Positions 10,393 to 21,510 of a stretch of 64,000 nt of DNA are shown here, one piece after another; position 1 is the first letter of the stretch, and each line of letters starts with the position of its first letter. Source of the stretch: Timema cristinae. Its lineage: Eukaryota > Arthropoda > Insecta > Phasmatodea > Timematidae. A program made the translations under genes and the position numbers. The stretch is taken from positions 42,109,979 through 42,173,978 of the forward strand of contig JBCFYV010000024.1 of assembly GCA_039000515.1 (NCBI GenBank), in the 5' to 3' direction. Below the pieces are notes generated by a model, which worked only from the letters and a program-made list of their open reading frames with translations, ran no database searches and was not told the DNA's origin.

Positions 10393-10684
10393 AATTATTT
10401 AATCCAACACATTTTTGTTTTGTCAAGTGAAAGATGCAGGAAACCGCAATTTGATTAGATTTCTTGTTCGAATGAAATCGTTATGTTCAATAGACCGGTT
10501 AATCGACTGTGATGTTGGCTTTTAAGTACCCATATTACGCTCGATTAACCGGAAAATTAAATAAAAGTATATGCTAGAACCAAAAATCTTATCGGACTGA
10601 GAGCTTTTGTAATTTTCACTTGACAAAAATGAGCTTTGGATCACCTTATTAGTTTTTGTCGCTTTAAAATAATTGTTTTTAAGT
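10372..10684. mobile_element. FB3 foldback element
   Basis: The outer arms match as inverted copies: taaaaacaattattttaaa on the left and the reverse complement near 10665-10683, then tttgtcaagtgaaa (about 10418) with ttttcacttgacaaaa (about 10614). Near the centre, ccggttaatcga (10495) pairs perfectly with tcgattaaccgg (10541). It is non-coding; the family is unknown. Confidence 0.65.
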
Positions 10685-10789
10685 TATTGAATTTTGTTAA
10701 TATGCTAAAATTGTTTTACTGTTTTCAATTCCACTGTGCACAAAATAAAACTTTTTAAAACCGTATCAAAGTGCCTGATTTTATTGACA

Positions 10790-10825
10790 TTATATATATA
10801 TAATTTTTATATATATATATATAAT
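10790..10825. repeat. (TA)n microsatellite, interrupted
   Basis: Two TA runs are separated by a short T/A stretch. Confidence 0.9.
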
Positions 10826-11261
10826 TTTGAGGGAGGCATCACAGATAGTGCTCATATGCACATAACTTCTGTTTATGATTCCATGGGCGTGGAAATGTTT
10901 TTTGATAAGTCATTTTTTGCTCATTTTTTGTCATGTTGATTTTATATTGATTTATATTTGGTTGATTCACGTCTTTTGGGTTATCTTAAGGCATCTTTGA
11001 ATAATATTAAGTTATTTATGTTGAATGATAAAAAAAAATTAAGTGTTTAAATACATAAAACAGCTGGAGGGTTTGTTGTGTTGATCACATGACACCTTCT
11101 CTCAGTAAATGTAAGCATTATAATCGCTAACGCTGGCAACCTCTTGGTCGATATAGCTCGATCGTGGGCTCAAACCATGGAGTTTTTTAATGCATCAATA
11201 CTAAATCATACATTTTAATTACAAGGTTATTGGAACGAAAATATATGGCCGACAACGAACT

Positions 11262-12412
11262 TTGTATTCTTTTTGCTTATACATGTCGTGGTAGAAATAT
11301 ATTATGGTTTTGCAAGTGTAATAACTGTTTGTATTTTCGAACAAAAAATTGTTTACATTTCGTCATTAAATTCAGAATATTTTTCCATTGTTATTTTCAC
11401 CATAAAATCATTTTTATAACACAAGTTAGGTGTCGAAAATAACGTCTTGCAAATGTCCTCCATTTTCATTCACACATTGCTGAAATCTTGCTCTGAAGTA
11501 AGTCATGACATCACGAAGCATGTTTATCGGTATTGCCTTAATTTCACGTTCGATATCAACCTTGAGTTCTTCGAAAGTGCGGGTGGTTTATCAATGAAAA
11601 CTTTCGACTTCAGATAGCCCCACAAAAAGTAGTCACACACCGAAAGATCGGGCGACCGCGCTGGCCATGTGGTATCTCCACGAAGTGAAATTAGGAGTTG
11701 TGGGAACATGTCTTGAAGCACTGCCATGGAAACCCATGATGTATGAGGAGTTAGCGCCGTCCTGCTGGAACCACACTTGGGCATTGCTCAGTTGCATTCT
11801 TCGCATTTGAGGTCTGAGGAAGTTTCTTAACATCAAAACAATAGCGATCAGAATTCACCTTAACACTTTGACTATCCTGTTCGAAGAAATATGGGCCAAC
11901 GACCCCCACGATGTGTCCTCCCACACCATACTGTTACTCGTTGTGAGTGAAGCGGACGCTCATGAATTACTTTTGGGTTCGCTGCAGATTAATACTAACA
12001 GTTCTGTTTATTAACGAACCCCGAGATAAGAAAATGGTCTTCATTACGATAGTATCATCAGTCATCGTTTCCAACATCGTTGTAGCCTACGCAAGTCATG
12101 TCACATGATCACGAGGTTGTAACTCCTGAGTAAGTACTATTGTGTACGGGTGGAAATGCAAATCCAAATGCAGAGCAAGACTTCAGCAATGTGTGAATGA
12201 AAATGGAGGACATTTGCAAGACGTTATTTTCCATGCCTAACTTGTGTTTCTAAAAATGGTTTCATGGTCTAAATAACAATGGCAAAATATGCTGAATTTA
12301 ATAACAAAATGTAAACAATTTTTTGTTTGAAAATACAAAAGTTATTACACTTGCAAAACTGTAATATATTTCTACCGCACCCAATATGTTTGTAAAATAC
12401 ACATTCCTGGTA
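11262..12412 (-). mobile_element. Tc1/mariner relic with inverted 3'-end duplication
   Basis: The body is a decayed transposase on the minus strand. Both outer ends are inverted copies of the same ~230-base segment (about 11262-11495 and 12172-12412). The segment includes the 3' coding end, so both ends encode the terminal motif CVNENGGHLQDVIF, one on each strand and each pointing outward, followed by the 3' flank (stop, then acaagttagg on the left arm). The normal transposon 5' end and the transposase N-terminus are missing. This suggests two copies fused tail-out, or a foldback rearrangement. It is not expected to be active. Confidence 0.75.
11432..12178 (-). pseudogene. Tc1/mariner-family transposase, frameshifted
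   Basis: Read on the minus strand, pieces of a DDE transposase appear in order: LHFHPYTIVLTQEL, EDHFLISGFVNKQNC, PKVIHERPLHSQRVTVWCG, WFQQDGA (in a shifted frame), WPARSPDLSVCDYFLWGYLK, then the C-terminal FRARFQQCVNENGG. The catalytic-domain landmarks (the GxVNKQN strand region and the SPDL.xxDYFLWG block holding the last acidic residue) are visible. Several frameshifts and stops break it, and roughly the first hundred residues are absent. Confidence 0.8.
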
Positions 12413-13103
12413 AGACACTGCAATTAAGCTAGAGAGAGTTTCGTTGAGAAGGGGGTATCAATTTTTCCGAAGAAAATATTTGTAAATTCAAAATATTATA
12501 TTTAGAATAATGCAAGAGTTTAATGCTCAAAGTATTTTCATTGCTTTTATTGTTTTTATCTAATTTGTAAAGTGCTTGTATAATTTTATCGTGAGTATTC
12601 ATTACTAGCATTTGATTAAATTTTCAGCTCTTTTTTTTTTTATAAATTTTAAATAATTTTTATAGTCTCTAGGGTATTTTACAGGCCAATTTTTGAACAT
12701 TTTTAGGTAATCAAAGTCAGGGCTCTGATTATTAGCTACATAGGTTAACTAATGTTATCCGTGGGAGGATATGGCTCTTATTAACCACTATGAGCCTTTT
12801 CCAAATTATATACATTCGGTGGACCTTAAGTCAACCTGGAAAAATATTTTAAGTAAAGGGTCACATAGAATAGTGAGATAAAAGAAACATCAAAAGAAAG
12901 ATACGATATTTATTGTACTATATTTATTTATGAATAAAAAATGTATGTGTGACACAAAAGAGACTAACATAAAACATTAAAATATTTTTTTTTTATAAAA
13001 TTGCATTCATTTAATGAAATGTGAGTAATTTTTTCAAAAATTCTATAATTGTCTTCATATATGAGTTAAAATGTGAAACTTTTATTTCATTCGTCATCAG
13101 TAG
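12413..13103. other. Unassigned AT-rich sequence
   Basis: I see no gene or named repeat. Confidence 0.45.
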
Positions 13104-13345
13104 CTTGCACTGGCCGTGTGGTCTAAGGCGTTACTCTCGCAACAGACAGGACTACCGATGGCAGAGAGCTCAGAGTTCGAATCCTGGTCAGATGTTCTGA
13201 GGGTATGTTTTCCTAAATGGTTTTCCACTATTCTTCAAAGTAAATGCGAGTTTACTTCCACTAAGTTGAACCTTCCTTGTCCATAACTCATTAGTACAAT
13301 TAGTACACATGCGTACAACCTATAATGGTAGTAAGACACGGTAAA
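13104..13345 (+). mobile_element. SINE-C copy
   Basis: The head is ttgcactggccgtgtggtct, the B box is cagagttcgaatcctgg, and the body (cctaaatggttttccac) and a decayed 3' module (gtagtaagacacggta) follow. Confidence 0.82.
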
Positions 13346-13551
13346 TAGCTGGCACAAAAAAACATATGTCAAAGCAGTTTGCCAAAGCCTGTCATGCTTT
13401 ATTGATTTCGTCAAAAAGGAGAAGTTCATTTTAATTTTATATCAAGAACGTCGAGTTCTTACTAAGCCCCTTAAATAAATTTTGCCTTGAAAGTTCAAAT
13501 TAAAACTCACGACTAAATAAAATGTTTATTTAAAAAATAAAAAATCTCAAC

Positions 13552-14449
13552 ATAACTTAACTGTAGCTTTGGAAAAGCTATGCTAAACTTTTCTAAACTT
13601 AATCCCATCCTAAAACTTATAACTCTAAAAGTCGTTAAAAAAAACTGTAGTGAGGAGGAATGGAAACGTTCACAAGCTAAGTTTGTCAACAATTTTTATC
13701 CTCTTTTTATTTTACGAGTTTCTGAGCTATCCTCAGCAAAGATAAATCAGAGGATTAAAACCATGGCCACACTTCCCGACCAACGTTCTCTTCACCCCGT
13801 CCTCCCCCGACCCCTTACTCCCCGCCTTTTCCCATCGAAACACTTGTGACTTGAAGTGTTATCCCTGCAAACCCCAGAGTGATGGGTGGGGGATGGGGGT
13901 GTTTAATAGGGGGTGGGTTTGGGTCTTTAAGATAAGGCAACCCACGAGCTACCCGTAAGGTTGTTAAGATTCTACTCTCAACCCTTTTCTAATGGTTGTG
14001 TGTACACGCAGTTGAAGTAACTATAATGAAGAATACTAGGAAGAAACTTAACGAAGAATTCAAGGAAAAACTACCAAAGTCCACACTTGTTTTTAATATT
14101 ATCTTAATCTGTGAAAAACTGTTTGTCTTGTGCAGGTTTAACCACTATGTCGATATACTAAGCTCTTAGATCCTTAGAACTTAAGAACTAGTTGCATAGT
14201 TACTATGTTCTTAAGAAACTACTACTTTCTTAATGAATCTCAGCTTATATTTTAAAATGACCACCTAGCATTCTGCTTCATTATCCGTTAGTATTTTCTT
14301 TAACTACACACAGTAAAATGTTCCATTAAAATATAGTTAGCTATGGAACATTTTGCGTGTTGTCAGATAGAATATAAAATATAATTGTATCTAGTAAAGT
14401 AAGTTTAGAAATATTTAGCATAGTTTTTCCAAAGCTACAGTTAAGTTAT
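13552..14449. mobile_element. ~0.9-kb TIR element, family unknown
   Basis: Inverted terminal arms of about 50 bases flank the unit. The left begins ataacttaactgtagctttg (13552) and the right ends caaagctacagttaagttat (14449), with a handful of mismatches. The interior holds a G-rich patch, a smaller inverted repeat (aaaatgttccat with atggaacatttt near 14310-14355) and an 89-codon open frame at 13580-13849 with no recognised motif. It could be a non-autonomous DNA transposon. Confidence 0.6.
13881..13923 (+). other. Potential G-quadruplex tract
   Basis: Five runs of three or more G occur within about 43 bases (gggtgggggatgggggtg, then gggggtgggtttggg), enough to form a quadruplex in principle. 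Confidence 0.5.
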
Positions 14450-14550
14450 ATAAATATAGCTGTAATTTAATTTGATAATTAATTAAATTCCTTGATGACA
14501 AAATCAATGAACCAAATACAAACAAAACGCTATCGAATGATTAAATCAGA

Positions 14551-14802
14551 CCCGCCTCGGTGGCGTAGTTGGCTAACGCGCTTGTCGTGTTGAGTCCAAC
14601 TGCTGAGGACGGGGAGATCGAGGTTCAAATCTCGGTCGGGTGAACTGGGGGAGGGGTTTTGCTAAATGGTTTTCCACCCTCCCTCCACGCAAATATGGGT
14701 TCACTTCATCTAATTCAACCTTCCCAATTCCTAATCCATTAGAGTATTTAGTACTTAAAGCGTATAACCCGAAAGGGTAGTAAGACGTGGTGCTAAATAA
14801 TA

Positions 14803-14830
<28 letters not shown>
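14551..14830 (+). mobile_element. SINE-A copy 4 (good reference copy)
   Basis: This is a full-length SINE-A. The tRNA-like head has an A box (tggcgtagttgg) and a B box (gaggttcaaatctcgg). The body (ctaaatggttttccac, cacgcaaatatgggttcac) leads to the shared 3' module (cgtataacccgaaagggtag, taagacgtggtgct) and a (TAA)n tail. It is non-coding, and RNA polymerase III initiation is expected from the boxes. Confidence 0.9.
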
Positions 14831-14833
<3 letters not shown>

Positions 14834-16230
14834 CCATCCGGAATATATTCTTATATACAGGAATGGGTTAATAACGTATAATTTATAGTAAGTGTACCCG
14901 AATTTTCATAAAGGGAGAGTGTGAAACAATTTAGTGAAATGTACCCTCTATAGACCCTGACGGAATTAATGCTTTGACCTTCCTGTTACCAGAAAAACAT
15001 ACAAGATGAGACAGAAGTCTATTAATTATATATCAATGTTATAAAAAAAATTGATCAATTTTTCTTCAACTGTTACGCCTTATGGAAGTGAATCATAAAA
15101 ATGTTTGTTTTGACAAATTAATCAATGAGTTATGTTAGAAAGTAAAGACATGATACATTTAAAATGTTACCGATATCTTTCGAAATGTATATGTTTCTAC
15201 CGTCTCATATCAAGAGAAAGTATTGTAATTGTGAACATTTTCAATCTCTAGGCTAGGATAACTATTGACGTTTTATTTGTCCCCAAAACCAAAAAAGATG
15301 GTTTTACAATTTTGTCTGGCATTTTCTCCTATTTATTTTGAAAATCAATTTACAGATACCAATTTTAAACTAAATCTTAATAACATTTTCCAATTATTTC
15401 AAATATTAGTTAGCTATCATTAAATTAATTTATTTTAGAAAATCAAAGACACATTATTATTTTTGTCATGTAAACTAGTCCCCTAATTCCAATTTTGAAC
15501 AAATTCTTTAGAGCTATTTTAAAATAATATGGAATTTAAAAAAAAAATCCATTATCGATCAATTGTTATAAACACCCATCAAATATTAAATTTGAACTAA
15601 ATCGATATAGCAATTTTAAAATTATTTCAAATTTGAAACCATCAATCATCAATAAACTAACCATAAACAAAGTTTTCCACAAAAATCAAATATAAATTTT
15701 AATTTGTAAGTCCACATATATGAATTTTAAATAAAAACGTTAGCACCATTTTTGTACAATTTGTAATTTTCAAAAATCACTTATCAGCAAATTATCCTTA
15801 GTTTAAGCGTTAGGGTAAAAATTAAAACAATTCTAACTGTTTCAGATCTAGGCCCAGGGGAGACAAACAGAAGTGTAAAATCCTCTTTTTTGATTTAGGG
15901 GCCACCATTAAATATAAAGATTCATTATTATCTCGAGATTAAACGATTTCACTGTAACAATAATGTCTCTTTTTAATGATAAATTAAAAACGGTAAAACA
16001 AAAATCAAAGTTATTTTTTATCATTATTTAATAGTAAGTAAAATAATTCACTAGCGTAAAGCTCCAAACAATAACGATCAGAGAGCCCCGTGTGATATAT
16101 CAAAATGCAACTTGCTGAGCAGGTAAGGTGTGCTTATTACATATTCAGCATTTCTAAGGCGTTTTTGCTTTGCTCTTAGTAATACTTTTTATCTCTATTG
16201 AAACAGTGACGGAACTAATGGTGCATGAAC
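14831..16230. other. Long AT-rich stretch, no gene seen
   Basis: There is no supported gene. At 15290-15800 a loose motif resembling aattttgaactaaatc recurs four times at irregular spacing, which may be an eroded tandem repeat. Confidence 0.4.
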
Positions 16231-16239
16231 AAATTTACT

Positions 16240-16503
16240 GGTGACCTGGTGGTCCAGGGGTAGGGTGTCAGACTTCTGTGCTGGCGGCCGGGTTCAATCC
16301 TCGGTCCCGGCACAGATTTATCTGATTTCCAAACCCTTCCTTCACCTCTGACAAGATATCTTGTGAATGTAGGGAATGCCAGGTCTCCACCGTGGTTCGG
16401 ATTCCACGTTAAACTGTAGGCCCTTCATTTCATCTCACAATCACCCTACCATTACACATTAGCGTAAGTACATATAACCCGAACGGGTAGTAAGACGTGG
16501 TGC

Positions 16504-16531
<28 letters not shown>
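16240..16531 (+). mobile_element. SINE-B copy 4 (short subtype, full length)
   Basis: This is a complete SINE-B. The head is gtgacctggtggtccagggg, the B box is gggttcaatcctcgg, and the body runs through ccaccgtggttcggattcc and ttcatctcacaatcaccc. The 3' module cataacccgaacgggtag then leads to gtggtgc and (TAA)n. A 9-base duplication, aaatttact, flanks it (16231-16239 and 16532-16540). Confidence 0.93.
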
Positions 16532-16535
<4 letters not shown>

Positions 16536-16740
16536 TTACTAGCCGCGTATATTTTAATTCATATTTTAAAAGTGACATTGAAATGATTAGTGTCTTAATG
16601 GTAAGATATTCTATCCTTGGTCAAGATATACTGCACATAGTTTCCCAAAAGTGTACATTAAATCTCAACAAAAACAAAAATTAAAAAATCGCTCAAGCAA
16701 TTTTATTTTTTATACAGATTAAATATTTACAATGTCTATT

Positions 16741-17180
16741 ACCTACCACTAGTGACGTACGCTGCAGAAACGTGGGTGATGAAGGAACAGGATATAAGCA
16801 GAATGCAGGCGAGTTGAATGAGATTCCTGAGAAGTATGATTAGTGTGACAAAATTTGGCAGGATTAGAAATGAGATAGTAAGAGGAATAGTAAAGGAAGA
16901 GCAAGGACAGGATAGAGAAGGGATGATTGAGGTGATATGGTCATGTGAGAAGAGAGAGGGTGTCCAGGAGGATGTTGGATATGGAGGTGTGGGATGGGAG
17001 TTCAAGAAGAAGAACAAGGGACAGATGGATGAAGGGAGTAAGGAGGAGTGTGAAGGAAAAAGAAGAGGATAGAGCCAAGGTGGAGAGAGAGAGAGAGAGA
17101 GATGGTGGGAGGAAAGGAGGCTGTGGAAAGGCTTATGTTCCAAACAGACCCAGACAACGGCTGATGATGTTACCAATTAA
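16741..17180 (+). pseudogene. LINE-2 reverse transcriptase C-terminus
   Basis: Plus-strand frames read TYAAETWVMKEQ, MRFLRSMISVTKFGRIRNE, then after a frameshift RRMLDMEV, RDRWMKGVRRSVKEK and an end resembling the C-terminus of arthropod LINE polyproteins (YAAETW, RxRNE and RPRxRWxxGV-like blocks). A stop interrupts the first part, and a GA microsatellite has grown inside the old coding region near 17083. Confidence 0.75.
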
Positions 17181-18938
17181 ACTATATGGCTAATGCAAAT
17201 GAACTGAAGTATGTTTTCGCTTACAGTCAATTTTGAATGTCTATGTTAAATTTAAACATAGATTTGAGATTTAAAATATATTCCCTAAAGCCTCCAACCC
17301 CCAAGATAGTGTTTTAGAAAAATAATGAATGTGTAATTTTATTTAAATTAATGGTACGGCACACCACACAGATTTGTTCACTCTTTTAACAAAAAAAAAC
17401 TGAGACATTTACGACAATCACAATACTTCCTTTCTCAAAGAGTTTCATAGTAACATAGTTTTCGTAATATCACTTAGAAAATGTAACTTTCAAAGTAGTT
17501 TACATAAGTGTATACCTTTACAAAAAGACTGACCAGTCTCATAAATATGTAACAAAGAACTAAATTATTGTTTAGCTTTACTTCTGAATTTCTCTTCTTT
17601 TAAAAAAAAATGAAAAATCACTTTATCGCATTGTATGTGCAGAGTAATTTTATTTATATTCGTATTTTAGAGATGTCATATTCTACCTCTCTTACATAGC
17701 ATGTCCTATTTTTTTTGTTTTATTTGACTTCAAGACAATATTTCAAGTAACACATGTCATTTCATTTTGGTTTGACGTAACCTTTGCAGGAACAATAATA
17801 CAAAAAAAAGTTTAACTCTTTTAATAGTCCAACCTTTCACGTGTACCGTTCCGTATTGGTTATAAAATATTGATGTTGTATAAATCACGCTCAGAAAAAA
17901 AAATATAGATATACATATATTGGACTGCAGTTTCCTACGTATAATTTCCCTTGTGTTATCTGCCTGGTCTTGTCGTGCCCGCTAATCTATAAATCACAAA
18001 AATAATTGTAGTCATGTCAAAGTAAAAAAAAAATACAAACTTTTCAGGACGAAACTGTCTCATATAGCCAACTTTATAGAGTAAACTTCTTCAAAAGTCA
18101 ATCATGAATTTATAGTTTTTCATAATAAATGTCATGTTAATTTAAGACAAGATTAAATGTGGCGGATATTTTTAATACTAACTTGTCCGTGTTATTAAAA
18201 TTTTCTTTTTTATACCACAATTTATCAGTATGAAAGTAATAAGTAAATATATTTAACATATTCTAAATATATTTAAGCAGGAAGCTAACATGTTAATATA
18301 TATTGCCCTACTTGGAAAATACTATAGGATCTAAGACAATTTTTATGTGCATAAATTAATGTTTCGTTGAAAAATCATTTAAGTGTTATTTAAATAAATA
18401 ACCAAAAATAACGTGTTTAACTTTGTAGAACACTTATTAATATTTATCACTTAATACACCTCCCCCTTTCCTCATATATAGAAGACATTCTTCGATGTTT
18501 AAGAAATAAATTGAGAAAATGCTGGTTATAATTCGTTATTGCACTAAGCATCAGGATAGCGTGTATGTTTTTGCCTTGCAATCGGTTTGAGGGGGGGAGG
18601 AGGAATAGGGAGTCGACATGATATCTCTTTAAGGTATACATATGCTCTACATAGATAACCTATTATTTTCTACAAACTCTTCCAAACCTCCCATCCCTTT
18701 TCCTCTTCTTCCTCTATGCGAGTGAATTTTGATTTACGTGACAATATGGGGCCTGGTACCACGTGTAAGTATGGGATAGAATGGTTACTATACGGAATGT
18801 TCCAGAAACACTAGTTCAATTATTTTACCAACGCTTATAGCAATAGTAGTTAGAGAAAGATTTATCTAGATAAACGGTTCCACCATTTGTATTCTGAATA
18901 TATAAATATATATTATATAAATATATATTAATAATATA
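17181..18938. other. Long AT-rich stretch, no gene seen
   Basis: No supported gene or named repeat is visible in this 1.7 kb. Confidence 0.45.
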
Positions 18939-19199
18939 ATATTTTAATATTTAGCACCGCGTCTTACTACCCGTTCGGGTTATATGCTTTAAGTACTAAT
19001 TACGTTAATGGGTTAGGAATGGGAAAGGTTGAATTAGAGGAAGTGAACCCGCATTTGCGTGGAGGGAGAGTGGAAAACCATTTAGGAACACCCCCCCCCC
19101 CAGTTCATCCGACCGAGATTCGAACCTTGATCTCCCCGTCCTCAGCAGTCGAGCTCGACACGACAAGCGCGATAGCCAACTACGACACCGAGGCGGGTT
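18939..19199 (-). mobile_element. SINE-A copy 5
   Basis: This is a full-length minus-strand copy in TA-rich flanks. A probable 15-base duplication with two mismatches flanks it (tatattaataatata at 18924 and tatattaatacaata at 19200). Confidence 0.87.
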
Positions 19200-20484
19200 T
19201 ATATTAATACAATAAAGAGTTTGTTTTCCTGTCTGTCATGAGCATTATGCAATATCCACTGCATTCAGAGGTATTGCCATTTTAAAATTAGTAGCCGCTT
19301 TGCACGAACGTGTTGAACTCGAAACGGGAATTTAAATATTTTGATTAATTTTTTTTTATAAATTAACTTAAAACCGGCTTGGAAGCAATAACATGAAGAG
19401 GTTTTTATTTCTATTTATTTGAATCAACGCCAGGTACTTTAGCTAGTAATATAATACGAACAATTTTAGCATAAATATAGTAATATATAACTCATCTAAT
19501 GCTGTTTAATTGGTTTATTTCTTATTATGGCACTCGAAAATGAAATAAAATATTTTGTAAACAAAATTTAATCCAGGCTTTTAGAAAATTGAAACCTTTA
19601 TTCATCTGATGTTATGTTTATTTTTTATTTTTTTTTTAATTTTCAAAGGGTTATCACCCTTTTCCATGAAATTGCAACATTACAAACTATTGTTTTGGTC
19701 TGGAAACCAATTTTAGCTTTCTTCCTTAAAATAAATTATTTTTAGGGGTTTTAGAGAAAGGGAGAGAGAAATGTCCAAATTATGGCCTTTCAACGCGAAC
19801 TGTTCTTCATTCTATGGGAGGAAAATGGGAGTACTAGGGAGGCGGGGGGGGGGGGTTAAGGTTCCGGTTTCCGGAGGTTGGTAGAGGGGCGGGCCTATTC
19901 AATATTACCTCTCGCTCCAATGCTTGAGTTTAAAGTAGTCACAGCTCAACCGACTTAACGAAGGGGATTTTAGTATCTAATTTGGTCAAGCTATATAATA
20001 AAACAAATGGATATATTTTAGGATTTATTTGTTTTTTATTTAATAAACAAAGTTTTGATAAATAAATAGTAATTTAAGAATGGTTTTACATATTAGTGAT
20101 GATTAAAAAATAATTGAAATAAAATCTAGATTGTTTCTTTGTATATTTCCAAATTCATTTTTTAAAATTTTATGATTAGAATATTATTCAAAATTCAATA
20201 CAGATTTAAAAAATTGAATTTAAAAAGGCGTATTCAACATTGTATTGCCCAATCAACACAATCCTTTGAATAAAATGTAATTTGTTTTTAGTGAAATCAA
20301 TAATTTTTTTCAAATTTCATAAAAACTAAAATTGAATTCAAGATTTTAAAAATTAGTTTGTTTTATGTACAGTTTGAAATTTTTCAAGATTCTTAAATAT
20401 TTTAGAGTACTTTGTAATTAATGAATCAGATAGCCGAAGCTATCGTCTATGCATTTTGGTGAGGATAGCACCTCTTAGATATCA
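19200..20484. other. Unassigned; contains a poly-G tract
   Basis: There is no supported gene. A run of about 13 G lies at 19843-19855 inside a GC-richer patch; the rest is AT-rich. Confidence 0.45.
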
Positions 20485-20601
20485 TATCCTGAAAATTGAA
20501 AAATGACACCTGGACACGGGAATCGAACCCGGGTCCCGAAGGTCCCGAAGGTCCCGGGTTCGATTCCCGTGTCCAGGTGTCATTTTTCAATTTTCAGGAT
20601 A
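20485..20601. repeat. Perfect tRNA-like inverted repeat (hairpin)
   Basis: Two perfect 49-base arms (20485-20533 and 20553-20601) face each other around a 19-base spacer. Each arm carries a tRNA T-arm/B-box-like core (gggttcgattccc) plus the following 3' segment (gtgtccaggtgtc, then a T-rich stretch). The spacer holds two copies of tcccgaagg, so the centre reads as a short tandem repeat. The arms look like the 3' part of a tRNA-derived unit duplicated head to head. Confidence 0.95.
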
Positions 20602-20624
20602 CTTTGTAATTGTTATAACACACA

Positions 20625-20872
20625 CTTATGTGGTTACATCGTCTAAGGAGTCACTCTCACCATAGGATAGACTGCCAATGACGGGAATATTGGGGTTCGA
20701 ATCCTAATTAAGGTTTTTTTTGTTTGTTTTCAAAATGGCTATCCCCTTTTTCTCCACGCCAGGATGGGCACAATTCCTAAAAACGCAACCTTATTCAGCC
20801 TTAACCCATCAGCGTGATAGGATCATATGCGTATAACCCAAATGATTAGATGATTTGCTAAAAAAAAAAATC
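20625..20872 (+). mobile_element. SINE-C copy
   Basis: The head is cttatgtggttacatcgtct, the B box is ggggttcgaatcctaat, and a diverged body and 3' module (gtataacccaaatgatt) lead to an A-rich tail (gctaaaaaaaaa). Confidence 0.78.
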
Positions 20873-21282
20873 ACTATCATACTAAGGGAAACTGCTACAG
20901 TTTTTATAGTAAACATATTTATTTATTTTAAGCTGGAACTATAAAATTTATTATTGTAGTTTTAGTATTTAATTTAATGTATGCCATTTTATACTATTAC
21001 ATCGAAAAATAAAAGGAGACGTATCTTATCGCTTCATATGCACATTTTCAGTTACCTTAAAAATCAATATGTTAGTTGAATTTATTTAAATAATTTAAAA
21101 AGTAATAGGTTTATTTACACCGTAAATAACGTGAATTGGTTGAATATTTCTCGAGATATTTAATAATAAAATATTGGACACATTTTTCACCGGACCTGTA
21201 TTACATATTTTTATAATTCAATTACATTAATCAGTTGTTTTAAATTAATAAAAGAATATAAATATCCTTTGTTTTAGTTTTT
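20873..21282. other. Unassigned AT-rich sequence
   Basis: I see no gene or named repeat. Confidence 0.45.
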
Positions 21283-21510
21283 TTTAGCACTAAATCTTAC
21301 TACCCGAACGTGCTATAATCTTGTATACTAATTAGTAACTAATCTAATGAGTTAAGGGATTAAGAGATAATATTTAGAGATAGAGCGTAGCTAAAGAGGA
21401 AAAAACCTTTTGAAAGACCACCCTTAATACAGCTGACCAAGATTTGAACCCCCATCATTTGTAGTCAAGTCTACTGCGAGATTAGCGCGTTATACCATGC
21501 AGCTACCGAG
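21283..21510 (-). mobile_element. SINE-C copy, minus strand
   Basis: A T-rich tail and 3' module (agcactaaatcttactacccg), a diverged body, a B-box complement (aagatttgaacccc) and a head ending gcagctaccgag are present. Confidence 0.76.

Noticed and set aside
16739..17176. 145-codon minus-strand open frame
   Set aside because: It is the antisense shadow of the LINE-2 C-terminus on the plus strand; its Ser/Leu/Pro bias mirrors Arg/Glu/Lys codons.
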